From contig NC_068367.1 in the NCBI RefSeq assembly GCF_020536995.1, positions 63,639,122 to 63,703,121 of the forward strand: a stretch of 64,000 nt of DNA, read 5' to 3'. How positions within the stretch are numbered: the stretch's first letter is position 1; each line of letters starts with the position of its first letter. The notes under the pieces were generated by a model, which did no database searches, was not told where the DNA came from, and was given only the letters and a program-made list of their open reading frames with translations. Of the stretch, positions 52,165-64,000 are shown piece after piece. This DNA comes from Dreissena polymorpha. Lineage: Eukaryota; Mollusca; Bivalvia; Myida; Dreissenidae. Both the position numbers and the translations under genes were made by a program.

Positions 52165-54201
52165 TTCGGGAGTAATGATTAATCTTTTTGCGCAGTATTC
52201 ACCCTTGGATATTATTATTTTTACTACATAAATATATACAACTGTAAAAGAAGAATATTCGAGTCTTGGGCCAGCTATTGTTGGCCAGTCTAATGAAAAA
52301 AACGAATAGATCTAGTCACATCAAATTATGATACAAATGTACATGTACATGTCTGCTTTTGTTTAAAATTATCGTATTTTAGTAAATATATAATATGCAT
52401 TTCGATAATTATGGCACAATAAAATAACTTTGTTGAGCGTAGCTTTTCTCTTCAAATAATTAAAACAATCGAATTATTAATTAAATTGTATTCATATCTG
52501 TGTAACAAATGAACAATTATTGTTGTACATATAAATTCAATTAGAATGATGAGCGATTGTCTTTAGAGCCTCGTGAAGCCCTGTCACGGCACGCCGTTTA
52601 CCGTCCTGGTGGCCTCTCGTACCACGCACGTCTTGCATCCAACCAGTGATTTGCAAATAAAGGTTGCGACACTCCTTAATATCACACTTAAGATTGTTAT
52701 AAAGTTCAGAGCAAAGGTTGTTATGCCTTAAAACATGGGTTCACAACCTGTGTTCTTTAAAAATTGTATTTGCATGATTATATTATGTGCTTCGTTAATA
52801 GGATAATGAAATTTTGCTTATAACAATTTTAAAATTATTTCAGACTCTTTACACGATTACATTATAAGAACAGAAAAAACAACGCAAATTATTGTCCATT
52901 ATTTAAAATACCATATAAGTTACAACTATCACTTTGCTACAAATTAATTAATTTCTATGAAAAACGTTCGTGTTTTGCTGTTCAGATTTTGTCCATCTTT
53001 TGAACTACTGTTAAAATCTATAAAATGAATAAAATAAAACACGTTTCGACTAAAGAATTTTCTTTAACGGATCATACAAGCGAACGCTTTCTTGATGGCG
53101 CGTTCCTCTTCCCGGCTCACGATCACCACCACCTTGAAGAACTAATCAATAAAATAAGCTCTGAAACTCATATATATCCTTTACTCAGCAAATCATACAC
53201 ATGTACGTAACAGATATAAAAGCTTCTCTATAATGGTATTCGAGTTTCATTTTAGGATACAACTAGGGTCTAAAAAGGAACATTTCAAAGCGTTCAAGTA
53301 GTTTCTTTAATCGTGATGCATAATATTCGCCTTCTTACTGTAACTTAACATTTAAAGTAAAACAAAATAGCGGCGTTATAAGATCATTGGAAGGTTATTA
53401 TTTTGTAACCATAAACCTAATCTTGTGCGCTATTTCCGGAACATTAAATATGTTGTTTTATTTGTTAGTAAATAGTCATAGTTATTAATATTATTTCAGT
53501 GTATTTTATTTTCTTCAATCAAAAAAGGTTTCATATAAGGTGTTTTGTTATAGCTCTTGTTCAGAGCTAAATCACTAAACATATCATCGTTCAGTTGTAA
53601 AATGTAACATGTATTTGTCCTAAATCGAAAGCATTTGAAAATATATATTATTCACCTTGCACTTTACCATTCAAAACTATTTAAACAATTTTTTGTATTA
53701 TCCTTTTGTGCTGTTATTTCTGTTAACATTGGCAGCACTAATACAACTTTAGCATTCTATTATGTTAGGTGACGTTCAATGGGAAACAAAGTATATCTAT
53801 TTGGATTGACTAGATTGGCTAGATCTACATGAAATAGCGGTACACTGGGAAACAATTTAGATGTCAAGAGTATGATCATTTCAATTTGGAAAAATACAAT
53901 ACCTGGAAAAACAACTGATAATATCCACGTCTTCTTCCCATACGGCGTGTCTTTTCCTCCTCTCCCCCCACCCCCCCCCCCCCCAAAAAAAAAAACACGT
54001 AAGGAGCCATGCTGATCGTAATAGGTGATTCATTCTTACACGGTGCCCAATCTTGCAAGTAGATTGTGATCTCATTATTTTCATCGTTTATATGATGGGC
54101 CTTTTGCAACAGTTCCACTGTAGATTGTTAAATGAAACGAAGCATGAAAGAGCCTTGGACAATACCGGTTAACTACGTAGTACGTTACCCTCGCCTTCTA
54201 G
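52165..54201. other. Mostly gene-free, with one coding-like minus-strand patch
   Basis: AT-rich DNA. The patch at 52541-52730 is listed separately. A C/A homopolymer run (about 53965-53996) lies before the PAN copy B 5' flank. A 61-codon frame at 53025-53210 has no recognisable domain. Confidence 0.5.
52541..52730 (-). other. Short unassigned coding-like island
   Basis: On the minus strand an open stretch of about 59 codons ends in TGA near 52541. It reads RHNNLCSELYNNLKCDIKEC, then RNLYLQITGWMQDVRGTRGH and QDGKRRAVTGLHEALKT. It is much GC-richer than its flanks and has a natural residue mix, so it may be a terminal exon or a relic. I recognise no family and find no strong acceptor upstream. 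Confidence 0.3.
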
Positions 54202-55832
54202 ATGGTTAACATGCCGATTACAGTATCCGTTATTTTGTTCGTCTGCGTCTCTTGCATAGTGTGCCAGTTGACAACGAGGAGGACCATTACGACCAGAAAG
54301 TTTAGTTACGAGACGGCTTGCTTGGACAGGACTTACGGGATAACGGTGTCCGATGCTTACAGGGTACGTTGGCAACATCGTTGTCATAAAATATTTGCTA
54401 TGGCAAGATACACAAAAACTAGTAAATTGTCGTCTTCTAAAGTCATATTTAACTCTATAATACGAAGTATCAAATATGAAATTTAAAGAATAATTTATTT
54501 TTTATGTAAATTCTAAGGTACTGTTTTCATCAAATACATCTTAAACTCGGAATATGTTTAAGAGGTTCCAGTCAATTTCAATTACTCATACGCATACGTT
54601 ATTGAGTAGCTAAAAAATAGTCTAAGTAATATGCGAGTGTGTTTTAATTTAAATGCATTTTAATTCATATGAAAGGTTTTGATGTGGTTTTCCATGGATT
54701 TAGTGAATATGAGCTGAAATTACAGCGTCCGAATTTTATATAACTCGGATCAAACCAGTGAGATTTATCCTGGATTGTGTTTAATTTGTTTGAATTTTTT
54801 CCGACGATGCATGTAACTCCTAAGATACTGTGTTTAATATTGTACACAAATTAACTAAATATAATTGTGTGGTTATAATCTTAATTGATTTATTAAAAAT
54901 TGATACGAAATTTGTATAAAGGTATAAATGGTTACTCCTTTTATGTAGAATCTGCATTGTGTAGAAAAACATCGCTTACCATCAGGTTTTATGAAAAGAA
55001 AAAAACGTCTATTTGTTATAATATCATGTGTTGATTGGATTTCACTTTTGTTTCTTCGATATATACTTAATGTTGATTACAATTTACTTGTGTTTTTACG
55101 ATATTTTCTTTACGTCATATTACAGTCGAAACGTTTTATTGTTTGAAATATTTGCTAAGTAGACGTGTTTTAAATTAGTGCCGGGAATAAATGTGTGTAT
55201 CCGATTTGTAACGAAAACAAAAAAAGGGATTGGTATATTTTGCCTTATTAGCATTGTCTAAGCCTCACCGGATAAATTTTATTCGTCCCGATACCAACAG
55301 TTTGTGTGCATACGCATCGAGTTCATGTGAAATGAAACACATGCCACGTTGTCGGATTATCCGATATGTTTGCAGCTTTAATGTGAAAACGACAGAGGTT
55401 GTAATTATATGAATATGGTACGAGTTAACTACATCCAACACATCTAATTTGTTTAACGTCTATACGTATGTTTTCGTTCAACTATGAATAAATCCAGTTG
55501 CAAATCGAGCAACATTTAAGTGCGTTTTCGTGAATATGAACATGTTTCTTCATACCATCGTCAAACTCAAGATCAAGCAGGAATGCTACGTCTTTTTTTG
55601 TCATCTTCTAGCTGAAAGGTGGAATTCTATAATATTTGTTAAATTTCAGATACCAAGCAAAGAGACATGCCAAATGAAAGGCGTGGATGCTGGGCCCTCG
55701 TGCGTTGCGTTCTTTTGGGTCCAGGGGTGGTCCTGGTGTCGTCTGAACCAGATGAAGCACGTAAACAGAACGCTGAATTGCGATTCATGGGAAAAAGTGG
55801 TTTACGCCGAGGATACCGTTAATACAATTTAG
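54202..55832 (+). CDS. Small secreted PAN/apple-like domain protein, copy B (two exons)
   Basis: Exon 1 is 54202-54363 and exon 2 is 55650-55832. The phase-0 GT-AG intron (AGG|GTACGT, TTTCAG|ATA) is 1286 bp long. The product is 114 aa. The start at 54202 aligns with the start of copy A, though a second ATG lies three codons later. Signal peptide MVNMPITVSVILFVCVSCIV, with likely cleavage before QLTT. The mature part reads KFSYETACLDRTYGITV, then ETCQMKGVDAGPSCVAFFWV and WSWCRLNQMKHVNRTLNCDS. It is about 75-80% identical to copy A in exon 2. One cysteine of the PAN pattern (CQMKC in copy A) is Gly here, leaving five mature cysteines. Flanks, intron ends and 3' region are also similar to copy A, so the duplication covered the whole gene. 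A poly(A) signal AATAAA lies at 56073-56078. Confidence 0.75.
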
Positions 55833-56078
55833 TGCTTTTCAAGCAATGTTCATCGATTGTTTAAAAGGTGATTGTCTAGATTTCTGAAGATATTGATATA
55901 AAAGCATCTAAAATACTAAACAGGAACAATCCTGAAATTGATATATTTTGTTTGGTTGGAAATGTCGCTGTTTCAAACATTATTAAATTCAATTTATCCC
56001 TGTTAGTTAACCAATTCATACTTTGCTGCGATAGCTGGTTACCAGTACAAAGTGCATCAACTTATGCTAGTAAATAAA

Positions 56079-59000
56079 AGTAAATCACAAATCTTCCCAC
56101 TCATGATGGCAAAGTTTCATCTAAATCTGTTAGAAGTAATTAAATATATATGTAATAATTGTGTGTCTTAGTATTAATTTACTTTGTTTTGTTGTTTGTT
56201 TGATTTGGTGTACTTGGTTTTATGTTCTTATGATTGAAAATTAAATATTTGTTGAAAAGGCATCATAATAGTTTTGTGCCTATCAGCTTTTCAACAGAAA
56301 AAAAAAACGTTGTCCCAAAGAATGAATTAACATTAATTGATGGTGAAACGTTGTTTTTTGACCGACTGGATGAAGTACCTAAGTTATTTTGGTATGGTTA
56401 CATCCTTTTCCACAATTAAGGAAATCCAACTCAGTTTGATCCCAAGTTTATTCGGTCCTAGAGCAATTCTATTAAAGGTCGAGGATATCCGGGATGGTTT
56501 TGCAAGTACACTATTAATATAATGTGGTTCCGAATAAAAGACGTCTTGAATATACTACGATTTTCATTTAGTTTGCTGTAAGGGTTGTTGGTTACTGCCA
56601 GAAATTTCGTATTAATACATTTTTTATATTTCTAAAACTGCTTGGTTCAATCATTATGCGGGACAACACAAACTAGTCCAAATGCAAAAAGGAACAAATG
56701 GGAAAAATGTATATCAATATTTTGCAGTTCGCTATATCACATTGATCATATCACAAAATCCAAAAGCTTCGCGTTGATTTGTTGAATCTTTGCCAAAGTT
56801 CAAGGGCACATAACCCAGTGGCACAAATGTTCAGAAAATAAGTTAACGCCTGGGGTGTATAATAAGTAAAGGCAACGCGATCATAATATTTTATTTTGTT
56901 ACACAGACAACTGTTAGTGACACAAATTACCAATGTACAAACATTGCCTATGCATGCGACTGTGCAAATAATAGCGAGACTGATGTTCCGAAATTCTAAT
57001 TGCTTCATAAATCGTTATTTTTAAATGTACATAGAAGATTTTACTCAATATGTTTCCATCCAATTAATCCTAAAGGGTGAACAGCATGACAATTTTTAAG
57101 GATAAGGACTTTTTTTATCATAATGTAATGCACGTAAATTACAACATATCCACTTACCAAAGTATGCACAATACAAAATATCGTTTCTATTCGGGCGATC
57201 TTTAATAAGAATTTGTTATAAATTGCGGTTGAGCGCAAAATAGTTACATCTAAGGCGCTGGGTGGTAAATTTTAAATTCGAATTACAGATCGTTAATTAG
57301 GTCGCATTGATATACTGATGTCTTTTATGAGAGATATAGTTGATTCACTCAATACGGTTTTCCAATTTTGTATAAACATATCTGTTCTCTATTTGTTTCA
57401 AAAAAAGGTCTACATCCCCTACCCCTTGATTCAGCCACGCATCGTTTAAACCACAAGTACCGAATAGACTTTTTACCATGTAGACCCAATATCTGTTAAT
57501 GGGAGTATGTTTCTAATTCACGGAAAATAAAATCATATAATATCATAAACATATATACTATACTGTTATGAGTCACATCTATGTGAATGTCCGAAACATC
57601 ACCATATATCAGAATGAAGTCACATAATAAATTTACTTAATACAGCCTTAAGTTCCAATAAGATTTTTATATTTTAGTTATGGCGCACTTACCACTTTTA
57701 AATTCATAAACAAATCGCGTAAAACTTGTAAGCATAATTAGGAAATGTAAAAAAAACACGACATAATAATTTTTTTCCAACACCAATTTACATAATAATA
57801 ATTGAAAAAACGAAATAAAGCCATTATAATACTATTGTAATTTAGATTTGCAGAAGAGCCATACAGATTGGGTCCAGTTGAAGACGGACAAAAACTAGGA
57901 TCACCGTTCAGTTCAGAGTTTATGCAGTCTGAGAATCTTCAATAGGCTTATCAATTTTGTTTATTAAAGGAGCAGGGCGCACCCGGTCACTTTGATGTTA
58001 GTTTTTTTTCGATAAATTATACTTCATAATTCATAAAATAAAAAAACGTGGCACGTATATTTTTGTTTTCCTAAGCAAACACATTATTCATAAAAAAATA
58101 TAGTGTAATAAAAAAATCATATGAGCACAAATTATTTTTCAAATGTGTGTTGTGAGCTCATCTGAGTTTGACTTTTCAGGAGGAAATTTACATTTAAAAG
58201 GGTATTAAAACCAAATATGTTCGAGAATGTTCTGTATCGTTATTGTGTTTTATTACATAACCTGATATATATGTAAAATTAAAACATAAATATTATACTA
58301 TTTGTAATAGCAATAACATCTTATATTTTATCTTTTTCTCGATTAACATTTTACCCAAGTTTTAGGTATCGAGACACTTATATCAACAACCAGTATACTT
58401 TCGAGAAATTCGCATGTATTGCCATCAAGTATGGGTCGTTGTTGTTGATGAGATAATCTATTATGCATCACACTGAGACATTATGGTCGGCATGGTTAGT
58501 AATGTCTTCAACTGTTGAACATTTGGAGTCTGTTGTTTCAACTACAAGATAATACGCTTAAATGCCATTGATCGAATCATAATAAAAGCATTTGGCCTCC
58601 AACCGACATATCACTGCAGTTGACATTTAATATTATACTTATGTACTTCCAGATAATGAAGATTTCTACACACGTTCTTACATGTATTGGGAAGACAATT
58701 AATATTGAACAAGTGATAATATGATTATCAGTATATTACATAAAAGGCATGATTGATCGTGACCAATCCGTATACAATAGCATAGTTTTGTTTATGGGTA
58801 TAGCAACAACAAATAATAATATTCATAACACATTGCAAAATATAAGGGATCGTGTTACATTGTAATTTTCTTATGAACGTCCCTTAAAGATATCACTGTT
58901 TTCTCTGTCCGTAGGAGATGCATCATTGTTGCAAATATGTTTTATCATCACACGCATTGTACGTTATTGCATACTGCCGATTTCATTTGTCAATGGTTAA

Positions 59001-60442
59001 CGGTCACATTCGTGTGTTTATTTAAGTATCTGAACAGTGATCGATAAAACAGGTCATATCACATTTAATCACACAATTTAACAATATGTCAACATAAGCT
59101 TTCGGCTAAAAAATAAAAATGTTCAGTTTCTAAACATTGTTTTCCAAATATCTCGATCTATGCGGGCGGATACCATTTCATTGTGTTTTTTTTTTAATTT
59201 TACAAAATCTATGAGGTTATTCCGATGGACATGACTTCAGTTGATGTTACATGATGAATAATTGCAAAACGTTAGGGCATGTACAAATACAACTGAAAAA
59301 GCAAAAAGGCCAAAAACAGTGTAGAAAGGCTATACAGACGTTTCAACATGCCATTGAGTCGATGCACATTTATAGGACATGAAGCAAAATAAACACATAC
59401 AAGATAGTCTCAATGACGTGGATCGATAATTTAACATGGCAATATCTAAGTTCATCATTATTTTTATTATTATTAGTTGTAGTTGTATTAATATAAGTAT
59501 CATAATTAGCATTATAATCAGTTTTATTAAAATTATAAGCATTGTATTGTTTCTATTACAGAATCACTAATTAATATCAGTGCTTATATTTACCTTTCCC
59601 ATTTGGAGTCCGGCAACAATTTGAAATGTCTTGATGTCAACCATGATGTTATTTGACGGACATTTAAACGGATTTTTATTGGTTTGCAATAGAATTCTTG
59701 TTTGTATTTTTTGTGACGGCCATGCCGATACAACCTCTATTAGCTATGTACTCTACACAAGGTTGACGCGATCGCTACGCAGAACATGTATCCTGTGGAG
59801 AGCGTCCAATGGAGTTATTTCTTCTTCTTCTCGGGATTTTTTTTGACAGAAACGGATACTTCTATTTCGGGTTAAGGCTCTTTAAGAACTTAACTGTTAT
59901 CGAATATGGCCCGTATCAGTACACACTTTCGCTTCAATCGATATTGTGTTGTATGTTTCTGACTGTGAATCGAACAATAGCATTTATATTAATTAAATAT
60001 ATGTCATTTGTGTCCTATTATTTTTAAGAGGGATACTATAAAAATTCGAGTCATGCTGATGATGATACAGATAATGATCATCATAAAAATGCTGATTACA
60101 AGTATAAGGATGCATAATTATGATAATGATGGCGATAATGGTAAAGATGATGATTATAATGAGGACAATGCATATGGCGATAAACTTTGTGATAAACTAC
60201 GCATTCAAAACAGACAACATGTAGATTTAATCTGACTGAAAACGATAAAAGGGACAGGGGCACGTTGTAAAAAAAGGAATGGGATTCGAGCTGTGTTTAA
60301 TACGGATATCTTGGGTTTGAGGTCTCTTAGCAAAGAATCTCTTTTCAGGAACGTTGTGTGTCAAAATATAAGTTTCATTTCGCACTGTGTACATGTAAAA
60401 GGCTGGTCGAATCATTTTGAATTCTTGTGTGTAAAATTCACG
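56079..60442. other. Gene-free stretch
   Basis: AT-rich DNA with no exon I can support. Hydrophobic open frames (minus 56751-57008, plus 59809-60027) resemble membrane segments only because the DNA is T-rich. At 57966-57990 the sequence GGAGCAGGGCGCACCCGG follows TTAAA and resembles the end of the TTAA element at 33199, but no matching second end was found. Imperfect GAT-rich low-complexity sequence lies at about 60046-60190. Confidence 0.45.
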
Positions 60443-60735
60443 ATGGTGGGGGTTCAGTTCTTAGTTACAGTGTGTGCCTTAAGCTGTTTAAAGCCATTTC
60501 AGTACAACCTATTGGTGATCATATAGCAATTGACAATTAATTGCTGATGCATTTTTGATGGAACTTCTCAAGCACATGGGGAATAATGATAAGACAATCA
60601 ATGAGCTACGTCAGAATCACCAACGTTAGAATGCGATGATAGACACACTTCGCAAGGATGTCCATCATATGAAAAGAGAAAACAAATAACTGACGACTAC
60701 GTTGTCGAAGTGCGTAGCTGTGATACAGTCATTTT
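60443..60735 (+). pseudogene. C1q-protein exon-1 relic
   Basis: ATG at 60443 begins a signal-like MVGVQFLVTVCALSCLK. After a gap, 60559-60735 reads MELLKHMGNNDKTINELRQN, then HQR, a stop, and NAMIDTLRKDVHHMKRENK, a stop, and LTTTLSKCVAVIQS. This parallels the coiled coil of the intact gene at 13282 (LIKRIEEKDEAIKELQQNQQ ... DKLRRDIDQIKMENGKLRES). It has at least two in-frame stops, plus a shift between the signal and the coil. No C1q head was found before or after the (GT)n array that follows, so only exon 1 remains. Confidence 0.65.
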
Positions 60736-60964
60736 AATAGAATGATTGCGATTCTGAGTATATAAACTAAAAGATTGAAACTAGAGTCATTGAATTTGCT
60801 TGGTTGTAACCAAACCAGACATTTGGGATTTCCACTGGGTACGTCGGCTTCCCACTACAACAAAATACCACACGCAAATTGTAAGTATTTCAGCAACTAT
60901 TAAGAGCTATATATTGATATGATCATGATATTGATGGTGATTATCTCAATATAATTAGAATCTC

Positions 60965-61085
60965 GTGACGCTGATGCTGCTGCTGTTGCTGATGCGAAAG
61001 AAGCTGCTTTTGCTTGCTGACGCTGATGCTGCTGCTGATAATGATGATCATCTTCATTATCATGATCATTTTCATGATGATGGGG
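60965..61085 (+). repeat. Imperfect GCT/GAT-rich low-complexity sequence
   Basis: Runs of GCTGATGCTGCTGCTG-type and GATGATCATCTTCATTATCA-type words form a degenerate trinucleotide repeat just before the (GT)n array. Confidence 0.7.
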
Positions 61086-61153
61086 AACATCATATCAAAG
61101 CATTGAAAACATTGAGTCTTTTTTTAACGTATTTTTCAACTAAAATGACTTGC

Positions 61154-61465
<312 letters not shown>

Positions 61466-63102
61466 GTGTGTTGGTGTACACAAGGAGTTTTCAACTCGAT
61501 CATAAATAGCATGGCTTTGTTGCTATAACTTGAAACATAATCATTTTAAGAGGAAATGACTATCAGTCAATCTCATATCAGTCATAAACAAAATTCAATT
61601 CACGTTATCAGATACTTCAATCATGACTGCAATTGAAAAATACTTTATTAAACTTGTTTTCGAAGCTCGATAAGAGCCGTTATCGAAATATTTGCATCTT
61701 TATTTTCCTTCTTATAGGTATTATTAAAATACTGTTGGAAACCCGCACGGAAACACATAAGTAAACCAAACAAACTCCTTTTGATAGAATCTTGCACAAA
61801 GTTGATTGATCTGATGACACAATACACATTCTGATGAATTGAGACAACCAGACCTACTTATTTAATGATATGATTATCAGTATGTGACTTTATCTATATA
61901 CACGTAAGCCATAATTGGCATATTGTTATATATACATCCGTTTAACTTACACATCCTATACATGAAAAATGTGTGAAATAATGCGCTTACTGTTAATAAA
62001 GACCAGATTACTCACTTTCAGCTATACACTCAGTGTTGGTCAACATGTTTGCTTATTGTATTAACTATTATTGAGCAACATATTCAGATATTTAATAGGA
62101 TTTTTATTCTGTAACACTCATGAAACAAATCCTTGCCCAATTTTTTAAATAAAATTAATATTTATACGGACGCTTAAAGGCACGAAGGAAAATTAGGTTT
62201 CGCCAGCTAAAATACAAAGCTGTCATCGTTCATTATTGAAATAAAAGAAACGTAGCTTTCAACGAGTGTTCGGCAATTTGCACACTTTTCTTACAAGTAG
62301 TTCATCTCCACATGTTTGTTTCAAAATTATCCCAATCCAATTTGTGTGTACGATTATTTGGTGAAATAAAGGTTAACATCAGTGTGATATGACCACGTGT
62401 AGACACCGATCGCGCATTTTTTTTGTCACATAATTGTGCTCAACGCTGTTAAATAACTATATAATATTAAGCAACTATGATTTTATTATATTTGTTTTGC
62501 AGCAGCTGCATCAGTTTCGTGGTCGTCGTCCCAATCTTCATCATCTACATCATCTATGTCAAACATATTAGCATCATACATCCATCGGTATTAATAATTC
62601 ATTCATCAATATTATTCATCCATCAACTATGTATTCGTATGATTTGTTTTCCCTTTTAACATTCCACATTATAACGGTTTCGGGTAGGGATATCGCTACA
62701 GCAGAGTTACAGGAAGCGGCTTCCATTTTTACCCATCAGTTTTTAATTATGTTGTTCCTTTCTCTTAAATTCTGTGATGCCCAACATGTTTCATTTAATA
62801 TGAATAGCTTTTATAAAGTAACATACATAATCAGTTTGTATAAGCATCACATTAGTTGTAATAATGAAGATACACCATGTAAAATATGCTGAATGGATTC
62901 TTCAATATAAATACGGAATTGAAACAGCAAACGTATCCACGCAAAATCTTGGTTGCCAAACGACGTTTATGTCATGAAAGAAAAACAGATCTCGAATCTG
63001 AGCAATAATATAATGGAGGTGATGAAAGCGAAAGAAGAAACACTAACCAGATTCAGTTTTAGAATCATTTAATAAAAATACATATTAACACTATCAGATA
63101 GA
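61466..63102. other. Gene-free stretch
   Basis: AT-rich and non-coding. At 62972-63070 the plus strand reads VMKEKQISNLSNNIMEVMKA then KEETLTRFSFRII before a stop, which is heptad-like. It could be another C1q coiled-coil remnant, but the match is too weak to call. Confidence 0.4.
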
Positions 63103-63293
63103 TGTATGCACTTCTATCGTTCGGCTATTCGTTCTTGAAAAGTACTGTTCTGCCAATACTCGCAAAGCAGGTGCCCATGACAAAATCAAGTGGTCAAATG
63201 TATGTGATACTTTTCTTCGGCTATTCGTTCTTGATATGTACTGTTCTACAAAAAATCGCAAAGCAGTTTCCCTTGACAAGTCAAACGGTCGGA
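63103..63293 (+). repeat. Tandem duplication of a 96-bp unit (two copies)
   Basis: 63103-63198 and 63199-63293 share TTCGGCTATTCGTTCTTGA, GTACTGTTCT and TCGCAAAGCAG in register, at roughly 75-80% identity. The unit is close to a multiple of three, so it gives matching repeats in open frames on both strands (SFGYSFL / FFGYSFL). I take these as repeat artefacts. Confidence 0.8.
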
Positions 63294-64000
63294 TGCAATT
63301 ATGTGCAAATTATCGAGTAAATAGAAACAATTAATACACATATTTATTGCCGGTAAACAAACGCAAAACCTCTTATAACATCAAGAGTTATATACAAGGA
63401 GACCTCCGATAAGCACTAATAATTGTACGATCCTTTTATTTATAATGTTAACGTAGTAATACAGTGTGAATAATTTATACATTTAAGTTATTGTAATTGA
63501 CCTTGATTGTTAATTTTCTTCATTTGTATACCTTTCCAAACACAGTATAATTATACTAACCAATTGGTTTATAATTCCATATGCCTTCTTCTAAAATAAT
63601 CGTTTATGTTTTCATCATCCGTAAGTCGAATTGTTGTAACAAACACAGTACACACATGTAGTATTTAATCTGATAGTATTAACATACACTGACATCAAAA
63701 TCATGTTTGTAACTAGCAAATTAGGCTAAGTATCTGTTTGTTTTTTTTTGTGTCGCCTTTACTTAAACTGAGAGACACTTTCTTCCGATATAAACTTTCA
63801 CTTGTGTTATTTACATTCAAGGTTTCTTCCTCAATTTCACCAATTGTGGCATGAGCACAAACATGTAATAAATCTAATATTATATTATGCTTATGTTCGT
63901 CTAAATTTGTTTTTTTTTTTTTGTTATCTGCAATGTCCACATAAATTTGTCATGCCATTCTCTTATAGGCCTACATGTTGGAGGTCCTACTACATACTGC
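63294..64000. repeat. Long dispersed duplication, copy 2 (continues past window end)
   Basis: Direct partner of 42621-43332, collinear to the last base of the window. Its left edge is exactly where the 96-bp tandem repeat stops. The minus-strand frame 63713-63940 lies inside. Confidence 0.85.

Noticed and set aside
56751-57238. Hydrophobic minus-strand frames suggestive of a membrane receptor
   Set aside because: Hydrophobicity follows from T-rich DNA; no receptor motif and no consistent exon structure.
59631-60027. Two overlapping hydrophobic frames as possible TM exons
   Set aside because: No conserved receptor motifs, the frames overlap each other, and splice support is lacking.
63094-63320. 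Open frames on both strands with an internal peptide repeat
   Set aside because: Explained by a tandem duplication of a unit whose length is a multiple of three.

Overview
The window is AT-rich, intron-bearing eukaryotic DNA with large microsatellites, MITE-like palindromes, tRNA-like SINE heads, a LINE fragment and a P-element-like transposase relic. The protein content is a lineage-expanded family of secreted C1q-domain proteins plus a pair of small secreted PAN/apple-like proteins. That is typical of a bivalve mollusc. A palindromic repeat at 14976-15193 resembles, from memory, one abundant in Dreissena (zebra or quagga mussel), so a dreissenid is my best guess, but this is not proven.

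Layout. 1-13.2 kb: mostly non-coding, with a foldback element (1298-1749), an intronless C1q gene broken by one stop (2541-3239) and a P-element-like relic (5314-5650). 13.3-14.5 kb: intact two-exon C1q gene. 15-23 kb: MITE, tRNA-like sequence and otherwise empty DNA. 23.2-24.7 kb: second intact two-exon C1q gene. 27.8-30.1 kb: a decayed C1q copy on the minus strand, next to a nearly intact but broken plus-strand copy. 31-38 kb: (TA)n and a TTAA-flanked element carrying a tRNA-Ser-like sequence. 38.5-42 kb and 54.2-56 kb: two paralogous two-exon PAN-like genes. The first one's intron is enlarged by an insertion holding LINE reverse-transcriptase sequence. 44-44.9 kb and 60.4-60.8 kb: two more C1q exon-1 relics. 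46-64 kb: large simple repeats, dispersed repeats and a roughly 710-bp duplication that runs off the right edge.

Seven C1q loci in 58 kb, of which two look intact, one has one lesion, one has two or more and three are relics, show birth-and-death evolution of a candidate innate-recognition cluster. The intact C1q genes share an architecture: signal peptide, coiled coil, one phase-1 intron, then a C1q globular head encoded by an exon of exactly 470 nt. The coiled coil would oligomerise the secreted protein and the head would bind ligand. The PAN-like proteins are about 113-114 residues with a signal peptide and essentially one domain. Both families are secreted and could act in recognition or adhesion, but a joint function is inference only.

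All calls come from reading the sequence. No database search, splice predictor or expression data were available.
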